A stretch of 64,000 bases of DNA from an uncultured Litoreibacter sp. Lineage in GTDB: Bacteria; Pseudomonadota; Alphaproteobacteria; Rhodobacterales; Rhodobacteraceae. The DNA lies in contig CANLVO010000001.1 of assembly GCA_947494645.1 (NCBI GenBank), positions 2,232,001 through 2,296,000 of the forward strand. The letters are read 5' to 3'. Position 1 is the first letter of the stretch, and the number at the start of each line of letters is the position of its first letter. Positions 1 to 8,290 of the stretch are shown here, in pieces. Position numbers and translations under genes: made by a program. The notes under the pieces were generated by a model. That model was not told the origin of the DNA. It worked only from the letters and a program-made list of their open reading frames with translations, and made no database searches.

Positions 1-2262
1 ATCAATTCAGGCCGTGCGGGGGTGGTGTTTGGCGAAAGCCAAGAGGCAGAAACCCTGATCGCCCCCCTCAATGCGTTTGCGGCTGCAGCCATTGCCATCT
101 CGGACAAGCCAGGCCCGCTGAGCTTGCAAGATTTGCGCACGCTGCGCGGCATGGTTCAGGAGGTGCGCCCGAACGTGCGTAAGATTGCGCTTTTGGGCGT
201 CAGCCTGGGCGCGGAACGATCACAACAGCGCCGCGCCGTGTTTGCCCAGCAGCTCACCCGCACCGGGGGCATCGCTATAGCACTGCTTGTGCTAATGGCA
301 GGGTTCATGGTGCTGCTGGACAGATTGCTGCGCCGCGCGGCGCGCCGAGATGCGGAGCTTTTGACCTCGTCGAAGTTACTTACCTCAACGGTGGCCGCAT
401 CGCTTGATGCGATTGTGACCGCCGATAGCAGCGGCAGGATCATCGGGTTCAACGCCTCTGCTGAAGATGTCTTTGGCTGGACAGAGGATGAGATCATTGG
501 CCTGACTATGGAGGAAACGTTCGTCCCGCACCGGATGCGGGACGCGCATCACAACGGCATGAACAGATACCTTGAGACGGGCACACCGCGGGTGGTCGAT
601 GGTGGCCGCGTCGAATTGGCAGCGCTCCGCAAAAGCGGTGAGGAATTTCCGGTTGAGCTGAATATCACGTCCATTGAAGACGACGAGGGCACCAAGTTCA
701 TCGCCTATATCCGCGACATCAGCGAGCGGAAGATCAACGAACAGAAGCTGATTGATGCCCGCGACCGGGCGGAACGCACGGATAAGGCAAAGTCGCAGTT
801 TCTGACGGTGATGAGCCACGAGATGCGGACGCCGTTGAACGGCATTCTGGGCGTGCTCGACCTGCTCAAAACCACCAAACTGACCCCAAAGCAAGAGCGC
901 TACGCGCAGATTGCGACCGCCTCCAGCGAGATATTGCTGGAACACACCAACGAGGCCCTGGACATCACGCGCATTGAAACTGGCACGTTGCAGTTGACGC
1001 CGCAAAACTTCGACTTGCCGGAGCTGGTGACCTCTTTAGTGGATGTGCTTGAGCCATTGGCTCGTGAAAAGCAGCTTGGACTTACGCTGCAGATCGAAGA
1101 CGCGATGCGTACGGGGTTTTATGCGGACAGCAACCGCGTCCGGCAAATCCTGACCAACCTGATCGGCAACGCAATCAAGTTCACTGAAGAGGGCCGCATT
1201 AGTCTGAATGTCAGCGGCATTCACGGGCCGGTTGCCTCATCGGTGACTTTTTCGATCACGGATACCGGGGCAGGGATTGCGCCCGAAAACCAAGAACAGG
1301 TCTTTGAAGACTTCGTCGCCCTTGCCCATGGCGAAGGGCGGCAAACGCGCGGGGACGGGCTCGGGCTGTCCATTTCCCGCAAGATCGCGCGGCAGATGGG
1401 GGGCGACATCAATTTGGTCAGCGAGGTCGGGGCGGGGTCGACCTTCACATTGACCGTGCCGATGCAACGCCGCGAGGCGGTGCCTCGACAAACCGTCACG
1501 CGATCCGCCACGCAGACGGAGGCCGGCAAACCCCTGTCCATGCTTGTTGTCGAAGACAACAACATCAATCGCAAAGTGCTCGGCGACATGTTGGAGGGCA
1601 TGGGCCATACTGTGGTAGAAGCTGTCGACGGGGCCGATTGCCTGGACAAGGCTGGCAACGTGGCGTTCGACCTCATCTTTATGGATATCAGCATGCCCGT
1701 CATGGACGGCATCGAAGCCACCCGCAGACTGCGCGCGGATGGGGGGCCAAATGCGCAAACCCATATCGTTGGCCTGACCGCCCATGGGCGCGAAGAATAC
1801 CGCGACGAGGCAGAACAGGCCGGCATGAACCGGTTCCATACCAAACCCATACGGCTGGACGCCTTGCACGGCATCATCGCGGAAATCTCCAAAACGTCCC
1901 ATGCACCGCTGGGTGCCGCAACACCATCAGATGCTTTGCGGGAGCTGTGCGACGCTTTGGGACAAGACAAGGTCAACGAAATAGGAGAGCGTTTCTTCGG
2001 CGAGTTGGACGCCTATTTTGAACAGGCCCGGGAAGGGTTGTTCGAAAGCGACCCCGTTGCATTGGCCGAAGCTTCCCACAAAATGAAAGGCGCCGCAGCC
2101 TTGCTGGGCCAGCACGACCTCGAAGGACCTTTGGCCGATTTGGAGCGCTCCGCGCGGGAGGGGAACGTGTCAGACCTCGCTTCGCGCATCGAGGCGCTTG
2201 AGGGAATCGCCAAAAGCGCCCGCGCTGCTTTTGGCGACAAAGTGACCAACTCCTCCAAATAG
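1..2262 (+). CDS. Hybrid sensor histidine kinase with receiver and Hpt domains (5' truncated)
   Basis: The reading frame is open from the first base, so the N-terminus, probably including the rest of a sensor region, lies outside the window. Counting residues from the GTG at base 22: a membrane segment at about 81-103, a PAS domain at about 120-235, a HisKA domain with phospho-acceptor His near 266 (SHEMRTPLNG), and an HATPase domain with N box (NLIGNAIKF) and DTGAGI. A receiver domain follows with Asp near 555 (DISMPVMDG) and KPI near 610, then a C-terminal Hpt domain with His near 686 (SHKMKG). This order is that of ArcB/BarA-type phosphorelay kinases: His to Asp to His, then a separate response regulator, which is not in view. 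Signal unknown. The next gene starts 163 bp downstream on the same strand, so co-regulation with the polysaccharide-like genes is possible but not shown. Confidence 0.9.
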   Translation: MNSGRAGVVFGESQEAETLIAPLNAFAAAAIAISDKPGPLSLQDLRTLRGMVQEVRPNVRKIALLGVSLGAERSQQRRAVFAQQLTRTGGIAIALLVLMAGFMVLLDRLLRRAARRDAELLTSSKLLTSTVAASLDAIVTADSSGRIIGFNASAEDVFGWTEDEIIGLTMEETFVPHRMRDAHHNGMNRYLETGTPRVVDGGRVELAALRKSGEEFPVELNITSIEDDEGTKFIAYIRDISERKINEQKLIDARDRAERTDKAKSQFLTVMSHEMRTPLNGILGVLDLLKTTKLTPKQERYAQIATASSEILLEHTNEALDITRIETGTLQLTPQNFDLPELVTSLVDVLEPLAREKQLGLTLQIEDAMRTGFYADSNRVRQILTNLIGNAIKFTEEGRISLNVSGIHGPVASSVTFSITDTGAGIAPENQEQVFEDFVALAHGEGRQTRGDGLGLSISRKIARQMGGDINLVSEVGAGSTFTLTVPMQRREAVPRQTVTRSATQTEAGKPLSMLVVEDNNINRKVLGDMLEGMGHTVVEAVDGADCLDKAGNVAFDLIFMDISMPVMDGIEATRRLRADGGPNAQTHIVGLTAHGREEYRDEAEQAGMNRFHTKPIRLDALHGIIAEISKTSHAPLGAATPSDALRELCDALGQDKVNEIGERFFGELDAYFEQAREGLFESDPVALAEASHKMKGAAALLGQHDLEGPLADLERSAREGNVSDLASRIEALEGIAKSARAAFGDKVTNSSK

Positions 2263-2425
2263 GTGCCCTTTCGATCAGCGGCCTATTCCAAAGGATAGAT
2301 CGCCCACTCCAATTCTCCGTCAGCTATCCCCCCGCACCCCGGTTTTGTCAGCCCGCGGGCCATAAACCTTAGTTCATCAATAACACGGGCCGCCTGGAGG
2401 GGCCCACCACAAAGGAACTAAGACA

Positions 2426-3646
2426 ATGACAAACGCAAAAGAAATCATCGTAGTCGGTGGCGACGGATTCTGCGGCTGGCCAACAGCCCTTCATCTCTCA
2501 AAGCTGGGCCACAACGTCACCATCGTCGACAACATGTCTCGCCGCGACATCGACGCTGAAATGGGGGCAGACAGCCTGACCCCAATCGCATCCATGCAAG
2601 ACCGCCTGATCGCTTGGAAAGAGCAGACCGGCCTGACAATCAAGTTCGAAAACATCGACGTGGCGCGCGAGTTTGACCGCATCACCGATCTGATGGCTAC
2701 AACAAAACCAGACACGATCATCCATTTTGGCGAGCAACGTGCAGCCCCTTACTCGATGAAAGGTGTGGGCGAGAAGCGCTACACGGTCGACAACAACATC
2801 TCCGGCACGCATAACTTGCTTGCGGCCTCAATCGAGCTGGGTCTGGACCCGCATTTCGTCCACCTCGGCACCATGGGTGTCTACGGCTATGACGATGATG
2901 GCATGGAAATCCCTGAAGGGTACCTTCCTGTCTATGTCCCCGGCGACAACGGCAAGATTTTCCAACGCGATATTCTGTACCCAACCAACCCAGGCAGCGT
3001 CTATCACATGACAAAATCCATGGATCAGCTGCTGTTCCAATTCTACGCAAAGAACGACCTTCTCCGCATCACGGACCTTCACCAAGGCATTGTCTGGGGC
3101 ACCCAGACCGACGAGACCAAGATCGACGAGCGCCTGATCAACCGTTTTGACTACGACGGCGATTACGGCACGGTGCTGAACCGGTTCTTGATGCAAGCTG
3201 TGGTCGGCCACCCTCTGACGGTGCATGGCACCGGTGGCCAGACCCGTGCCTTCATCCACATTCAGGACACGGTGAAATGCCTGGCCCTAGCCGTGGAAAA
3301 TCCGCCCGCCCGTGACGGCAAGGTGGCAATCTTGAACCAGATGACGGAGACCCACTCGGTCCGCTCGCTGGCCGAACTTGTGGCGAGCACCTCTGGCGCG
3401 AAGATCGCTAACGTGGACAACCCGCGCAACGAAGCAGCTGAAAACGACCTGCGTGTGTCGAACAAGACCTTCATCTCGTTGGGTCTGAAGCCGGTCACCT
3501 TGGCCGAAGGCTTGATGGATGAGACGCAGGAGATCGCGGCGAAATACGCGCATCGTTGTATTCGCAAGATGATCCCCTGCGTGTCCACATGGACAGAAAA
3601 CCAACGCCCCGGTGTCGTGCAATACGACCGTAAACGGGCAGCTTAA
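2426..3646 (+). CDS. sqdB: UDP-sulfoquinovose synthase-like NAD-dependent epimerase/dehydratase (SQD1/SqdB family)
   Basis: Extended short-chain dehydrogenase of 406 residues. It has a Rossmann glycine motif (GGDGFCG, residues 11-17) and catalytic Thr near 149 (LGTMG) with the Y193-x3-K197 pair (YHMTK). Long stretches are typical of SQD1/SqdB: FGEQRAAPYSM, TDETKI, GTVLNRFLMQAVVGHPLTVHG and GGQTRAFIHI (the first two and last being diagnostic by eye). The family adds sulfite to UDP-glucose to give UDP-sulfoquinovose, normally for sulfolipid. Here the following genes are a BcsB-like protein and a membrane glycosyltransferase, not SqdD/SqdC, so the sugar nucleotide may feed a polymer instead. As I recall it, plant and cyanobacterial enzymes read MGEYG where this one reads MGVYG. 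A good ribosome site (aaggaac) precedes the ATG. A strong hairpin follows the stop. Family confident, exact substrate not. Confidence 0.8.
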   Translation: MTNAKEIIVVGGDGFCGWPTALHLSKLGHNVTIVDNMSRRDIDAEMGADSLTPIASMQDRLIAWKEQTGLTIKFENIDVAREFDRITDLMATTKPDTIIHFGEQRAAPYSMKGVGEKRYTVDNNISGTHNLLAASIELGLDPHFVHLGTMGVYGYDDDGMEIPEGYLPVYVPGDNGKIFQRDILYPTNPGSVYHMTKSMDQLLFQFYAKNDLLRITDLHQGIVWGTQTDETKIDERLINRFDYDGDYGTVLNRFLMQAVVGHPLTVHGTGGQTRAFIHIQDTVKCLALAVENPPARDGKVAILNQMTETHSVRSLAELVASTSGAKIANVDNPRNEAAENDLRVSNKTFISLGLKPVTLAEGLMDETQEIAAKYAHRCIRKMIPCVSTWTENQRPGVVQYDRKRAA

Positions 3647-3661
3647 CCGGCTCGGAACAGA

Positions 3662-3695
3662 TGCGCCGAACCCGCTTGGAGGTGGGTTCGGCGCA
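3662..3695 (+). terminator. Strong hairpin between sqdB-like and bcsB-like genes
   Basis: A perfect 12-bp inverted repeat (tgcgccgaaccc / gggttcggcgca) with a 10-nt loop lies in the 84-bp gap after the epimerase stop. No T-run follows it, so it is more likely a partial terminator or an mRNA-stabilising structure that sets different expression levels for the epimerase and the membrane genes than a full intrinsic terminator. Confidence 0.55.
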
Positions 3696-3730
3696 AACTG
3701 CTCGGAACTGTTACAACTCAGGTGAAATAC

Positions 3731-5287
3731 ATGCGCATGATTGGCATTGGGCTGATGGGGTTTCTCCTCGCAGGTGTCGCCCTCCTGCTCTCGACAATGA
3801 ACATCTTGGAAAAGGGACAACGTTATGTCAGCGAACTGACACAAGGCCCGCAGCTGGTCTTTGAAGACCGGACTGCACTGCCAGCGGCGGACACTCATAC
3901 CGCCGTGGTCTATCGTTCCAATCCCCACCAACCTGTTATTCTTTCCGGTTTGCCCGCCTACCAGGGTGTCGCCTTCAATATGCCAATGGATGCGCGCCCA
4001 ACGTCTGGATACCTCCAAATCGATGCAACATTACAAGTCCTTGAGGGCGTTGAGGGGGTGCTGCGCATCTCCATCGACAACACCCGTCGGGGCGAAATGT
4101 TGCTGCGTCCGGGCGAGGTTGGGCGCTCCTTGCAAGTTCCGCTTTCACCGACGGATTTTGCAAGGGACAAGCTGGTCGTTTCTTTCTCGCTGCAAGGCAA
4201 GGGCCCGGGCTCTCAATGCAGTACTGACGAAGGCTTCGAAGCCGTCGTAGAGATCGAGACGACCAGCGCGGTTATTCTGACGCTGGACCGCCCGCTGGAA
4301 TCGGCGCGCGACCGTGTCAGCGCATGGGGCCAGATGGTACGGGTCGCCTGGCCCAACTGGCTGAAGTCCGAGGAACGGGTGCGGCGCTTGGTGCTGGCAA
4401 CGCAATTTCGGCAGCGAGGCCTCGAAACCGTCATGGTCGATGCGCATTCCGCCGACGCGCTGGCAACCGGCGGGCTGCGGGCCGCAATGCTCTATCATCC
4501 AGCAGCCGAGCGCGATGCTGGCAGATCGGCATGGCCAAGAGGTTTGGCTGACAGCGGCGTTAATGCCGGCCTACGCCGGTTCCACCACAAGACCATCTGG
4601 CGGGAACGGTACGATCTGCGCCAAGGCGACGCGTTCCGCGTTCCGGAAGCGTTAGACCTCAATCTAGTCTTGGGTGGTCACATCGGCCAGATGCCGTGGT
4701 CGCTGACGGTGACCTTGAATGGCCGCCTGATCCATCACCAAGTCGTCGAGGTCGCCCAGACGCAGCTTGACCTCCGCGTCGACATGCCAAAAGGCATGCA
4801 AGCGGCGGTGAATGTCATCGAGGTGACGCTTGGGTCCACCAATCCCACCAAAGGCGTCTGCAATGAAGGCCCCGAACTGATCGCGGAGATGTTGCCCGCA
4901 ACGCAACTGGTTGCCGGGAGCAGCAGCTATTCGGACACGCTGACTGAACTGCGCCTTGCCTTGACCAATATCGGCACCCTCCATGTTGGGATGCTATCAG
5001 ATTTGAACGCAGCAGAAGCGCAGACGGCAAGCATGATGTTGGCGGACCTGCTGCCAGCCAAGGTGGCGCTGAAGCCCAACAGTAACTCCGCGCAGGTCAT
5101 CGTGGTCGCTCCGCAGGATGGTGCGATTACCTTGCCCCATTCCGAACCGATCTGGCTTGTCACGTTGGATACCAGTTCGCAGGAATTGATTGCGCAGCCA
5201 CTTGAAGGCGAGTCGCAATTGCCCCACACCGGCATGGCAATCCTCGTCATTCCCAACACGCTTGACCTGACAAAGGTGGCGACATGA
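3731..5287 (+). CDS. BcsB-like periplasmic membrane-anchored protein
   Basis: About 518 residues. An N-terminal hydrophobic segment (MRMIGIGLMGFLLAGVALLL) acts as signal anchor. The remainder looks like the beta-rich BcsB/cellulose-synthase accessory fold: residues about 45-170 and 290-390 resemble jelly-roll carbohydrate-binding modules, separated by a more alpha/beta part. It overlaps the glycosyltransferase by ATGA, as bcsB does with bcsA. It is much shorter than enterobacterial BcsB (over 700 residues) and lacks an obvious C-terminal membrane anchor. I chose ATG 3731 because AGGTG sits six bases upstream; an in-frame GTG at 3722 overlaps that ribosome site. Likely role by analogy: guides a nascent polysaccharide through the periplasm. 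The BcsB assignment rests on context and general pattern, so it is moderate. Confidence 0.6.
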   Translation: MRMIGIGLMGFLLAGVALLLSTMNILEKGQRYVSELTQGPQLVFEDRTALPAADTHTAVVYRSNPHQPVILSGLPAYQGVAFNMPMDARPTSGYLQIDATLQVLEGVEGVLRISIDNTRRGEMLLRPGEVGRSLQVPLSPTDFARDKLVVSFSLQGKGPGSQCSTDEGFEAVVEIETTSAVILTLDRPLESARDRVSAWGQMVRVAWPNWLKSEERVRRLVLATQFRQRGLETVMVDAHSADALATGGLRAAMLYHPAAERDAGRSAWPRGLADSGVNAGLRRFHHKTIWRERYDLRQGDAFRVPEALDLNLVLGGHIGQMPWSLTVTLNGRLIHHQVVEVAQTQLDLRVDMPKGMQAAVNVIEVTLGSTNPTKGVCNEGPELIAEMLPATQLVAGSSSYSDTLTELRLALTNIGTLHVGMLSDLNAAEAQTASMMLADLLPAKVALKPNSNSAQVIVVAPQDGAITLPHSEPIWLVTLDTSSQELIAQPLEGESQLPHTGMAILVIPNTLDLTKVAT

Positions 5288-7119
5288 GCGAGGCTGACGA
5301 CAAGCGTGAGCAGATCAATTACATCTCCGTCGACAGTGCGCCCAAGCGCTTTGCGGGGCCGGTGTCCGAATGGCAGGCGCCACGCATGTTGCTGCTGTTT
5401 ACTGCGCTTGCCACCCTGCAGCTTTGGGCGATCAACACCGAGCTTGCCGGACAGGTTTTCCCAAACCATGACTACGTCTTTTCCCCGCACAAGGGGCGGC
5501 ATGCGATTTCGATCCGCATATTCCTGATCTCGTTCTTCATTTCCTTCGCGTCGTTCAGCAATGGCGGCCCCCAAGGCCGCACCCTGTTTGGGCTGGACAT
5601 GACGCTGACATTCTTGGTCGGATGCGCCTCGTTTGATCTGGCCAATGCTGTTGCACACGCTGTGATCGGTTCGTCCTTCTCCCTGCATTTCAGCGCCATA
5701 GCATCGGGCCTGTTCGGCTTCGCTATCTACTCGTTCAAGCTGTTGGAGCGCGGGCTGATGCCTGCCCGCATTCGAATTGAGCATATCCCTGTCAGCCAGA
5801 TGCGCGCCTTCCTACGCCTTGGGGTCACGCTGGCCATTGCCGCGGCGGTCGCCATCTGGGTCGGCGGCATGGATTTGTATGTCGTCACCGTGATGCGGCA
5901 ATGGACCTTGCTGGGCGGCATTGGCCCCGGTGTGTTCCTGTTTTTGCCGGTGCTGTTTGGGCAGCTCTATCTGCTGGCCATCTATGATGTGCTGACCGCG
6001 AAGACGCCCAAATTTAACCCGCCGGTTTCCGTCATCGTGCCGGCGCATAACGAAAGCTACATTATCAAGGACACGATCAATGCGATGGACCGCGCGGCCG
6101 TGCATTACGGCGGCGAGGTTCATATCCTGATCATGAACAACAACTCGACCGACGACACGGAAGATATTGCCCGCGAAACACTGGCTGCCTGCAAAGCCGC
6201 GAAGGGGCGAGTGATCAACGTTCCCAAGCCCGGAAAGTCCAACGCCTTGAACGCGGGACTGGATGCTTGCGAGACCGAATTTCTGGTGCGTGTCGATGCC
6301 GACACGCTGGTGGGCGAGGACAATTTCACCCGCGCCATGCCCTACTTCACCAACGCGCAGGTTGGCGTGGTCGGCGGCGTCCCTGTACCACCAGGCGGCG
6401 CACTATTTGACCGCGCGCGTTTGTTAGAGGTGCTCGTTAAACACGGCTTTTATTCCGTCGCGATGGGAGCGGTGAACGGCGTGGTCGGCATCCCCGGCAT
6501 GTTCGTTGTCTACCGGACGCATCACCCGCGCTATCTGGGCGGCTTCGTCGAAGGCATGAATGGCGAAGACACCGACATTTCGCTGCGCATTGGCGAGCTG
6601 GGATTTCATTCGGTGGTGGACCCAAAAATCCGCTACATCTCGGAAGTGCCGTCGTCCTACAGCCATATGCGCGAACAACGCATGCGATGGTTTCGCTCTA
6701 TCTACCACATCTCGTCGCGCTGCCGCGATCTAATCTACGGCCCCAACAAGACACTTCGCGGCAAGGTCATTTTGCCCTACATGCTGATCAACTCCGCGCG
6801 CCGCGCAATGCTGGTCCCGCTGATCATCTATGGCGGTTTGGAATGGGGGCTGCGGTTCAACCCCGACAGCCCGATTCTGTGGCAATCCATCATTGCGGTC
6901 ACAACTGGCGCGCCCGCGATCATGGCTGTCGCGGCCTCCCTATTGAACGGAGTGCCCAAGGGCATCCTTGCGCTGCCCGAGTACCTGCTCTTCCGGGTGC
7001 TTCGCGCGTATTTCACGCTGGAGTCGATGCTCAGCATTCTGGTCGATGTGGAAGGGGAGGATTTGGAGCACGTCATCCGCCTAGACATTGTCCCTGACAA
7101 ACCGATCCGGGTGGCGTGA
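5284..7119 (+). CDS. Processive membrane glycosyltransferase, family GT2 (cellulose/hyaluronan synthase type)
   Basis: 611 residues. Five or six hydrophobic segments occupy residues about 30-240, then a cytoplasmic GT-A domain (VSVIVPAHNE near 250) with the UDP/metal-binding DAD at 338-340, the acceptor-site GED at 427-429 and the processivity signature QRMRW at 465-469, then C-terminal membrane segments. The Q-x-x-R-W motif marks synthases that both polymerise and translocate the chain. No PilZ domain follows, unlike BcsA, so there is no visible c-di-GMP control. The four-base overlap with the BcsB-like gene supports one synthase complex. Sugar donor unknown; the upstream SqdB homologue makes UDP-sulfoquinovose a candidate precursor. 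Confidence 0.85.
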   Translation: MSEADDKREQINYISVDSAPKRFAGPVSEWQAPRMLLLFTALATLQLWAINTELAGQVFPNHDYVFSPHKGRHAISIRIFLISFFISFASFSNGGPQGRTLFGLDMTLTFLVGCASFDLANAVAHAVIGSSFSLHFSAIASGLFGFAIYSFKLLERGLMPARIRIEHIPVSQMRAFLRLGVTLAIAAAVAIWVGGMDLYVVTVMRQWTLLGGIGPGVFLFLPVLFGQLYLLAIYDVLTAKTPKFNPPVSVIVPAHNESYIIKDTINAMDRAAVHYGGEVHILIMNNNSTDDTEDIARETLAACKAAKGRVINVPKPGKSNALNAGLDACETEFLVRVDADTLVGEDNFTRAMPYFTNAQVGVVGGVPVPPGGALFDRARLLEVLVKHGFYSVAMGAVNGVVGIPGMFVVYRTHHPRYLGGFVEGMNGEDTDISLRIGELGFHSVVDPKIRYISEVPSSYSHMREQRMRWFRSIYHISSRCRDLIYGPNKTLRGKVILPYMLINSARRAMLVPLIIYGGLEWGLRFNPDSPILWQSIIAVTTGAPAIMAVAASLLNGVPKGILALPEYLLFRVLRAYFTLESMLSILVDVEGEDLEHVIRLDIVPDKPIRVA

Positions 7120-8290
7120 TGCACCGGCCACCGAATTATGTCTGTGACCTGATTGGCAAGCCTAACCCTGTAGAAAGTTTGGGCCGGCAAATTCCCCAAA
7201 ACCAAGCTCTTATGATTTTTTACTACTGGAGCGTTTTGGAGGCATCGGTAGGATATGGACAGGATTTGTTCAGTCTCAGCTTCGACGTTGAACGGTGAAT
7301 AGATGAGAATCCTTAAAGAAGAACACTGCGGGAGTGTATCGATAGAGCGGTTGGGCTTGGTGGCCCCACGACCGTTGATTAACTTGCACCTTGCCGACAT
7401 CTCCCCCAGCAACACAGACTTTCGCCTCACGGAACTGGGCAAAAGAGTTGTAGCGCTAGCCCGATAGACCTATGCGGAGCATTGCTTTTCAGAACTGAGA
7501 CCTTTTGGAGCATTCTATCCCCGAAAGGCGTGATCCCTATCCGATGCTCGTTCTGGCATTGAGCGATGGTTGCAGAGTGTTGAGAACAATTCCAACTGCC
7601 GCAAGGAGGAGTTCCTTATAATGACGCTGTCCGGGCCAATGAGAGTTGCCCGCAGTAAAAGGCCATCCGGAAGGCTCGGAGAGCCGAACAACATGGTCCA
7701 GTCAGAACGACTGCTTTCAGCTTAGAAACTCGAGATTACCTCGCGGCAATAGCTTGGAAGAGAGCATACGGGCCTCAGCCGAAAAGAGTGAGTCCGCTTC
7801 CAGCGCACGAGAGGCGCTGGAATGGCGCGCGGCGAAAAACTGGTTCCCGCCCTCCGGTGCCGTTCTCCGTGGTTGCGAACGGCCCAAAGCGGCCAATCAA
7901 CTGTGTAATTCCAATGACCGCTTCGGTCCGCAGACTGTGAATTCCAGTTGCACGAGTTTTTGCAGTTGCCGCGAACTGTGGCTGTGAAGGGGGGCGCCGC
8001 AGCATCTTGATCCAATGGCCAAGGGCCGGAGTGGGCCGCCAAATGATCCTTATGGCCTTTTGTCGGCCGAGGAATGCGGTGAGGTACTAGAGAAGCCAGC
8101 ATTGTCCAATTCGGCTGCAATCTTTCATCAGGTGTAGTGAATGAAGTGAACGAAGTGCGCCGCAATTCTCTTGGGGGTCACTTTCTAAGTCGTTACACAA
8201 ATCTCCAGATCTGAGGCCCACACACCCTTCCAACTGGATCGGATAGACAGTTCCGCTTGGCGTATCGGCTGAAGTTCCCGATTTATTGGC
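7120..8290. other. 1.17-kb gene-poor region
   Basis: No convincing gene in this interval. Open frames on both strands are short, lack ribosome sites and contain low-complexity arginine/serine/proline-rich translations. The longest candidates are a 54-codon frame at 7303-7467 (plus), which I do not recognise, and frames around 7646-8165 on both strands that overlap each other. Base composition looks lower in GC than the flanking genes. It may be decayed accessory DNA belonging with the ABC exporter and recombinase remnant to its right. Confidence 0.5.

Noticed and set aside
7646-8165. Overlapping open frames on both strands in the gene-poor region
   Set aside because: No ribosome site, no domain, low-complexity composition; both strands are equally open, as in noncoding GC-rich DNA.
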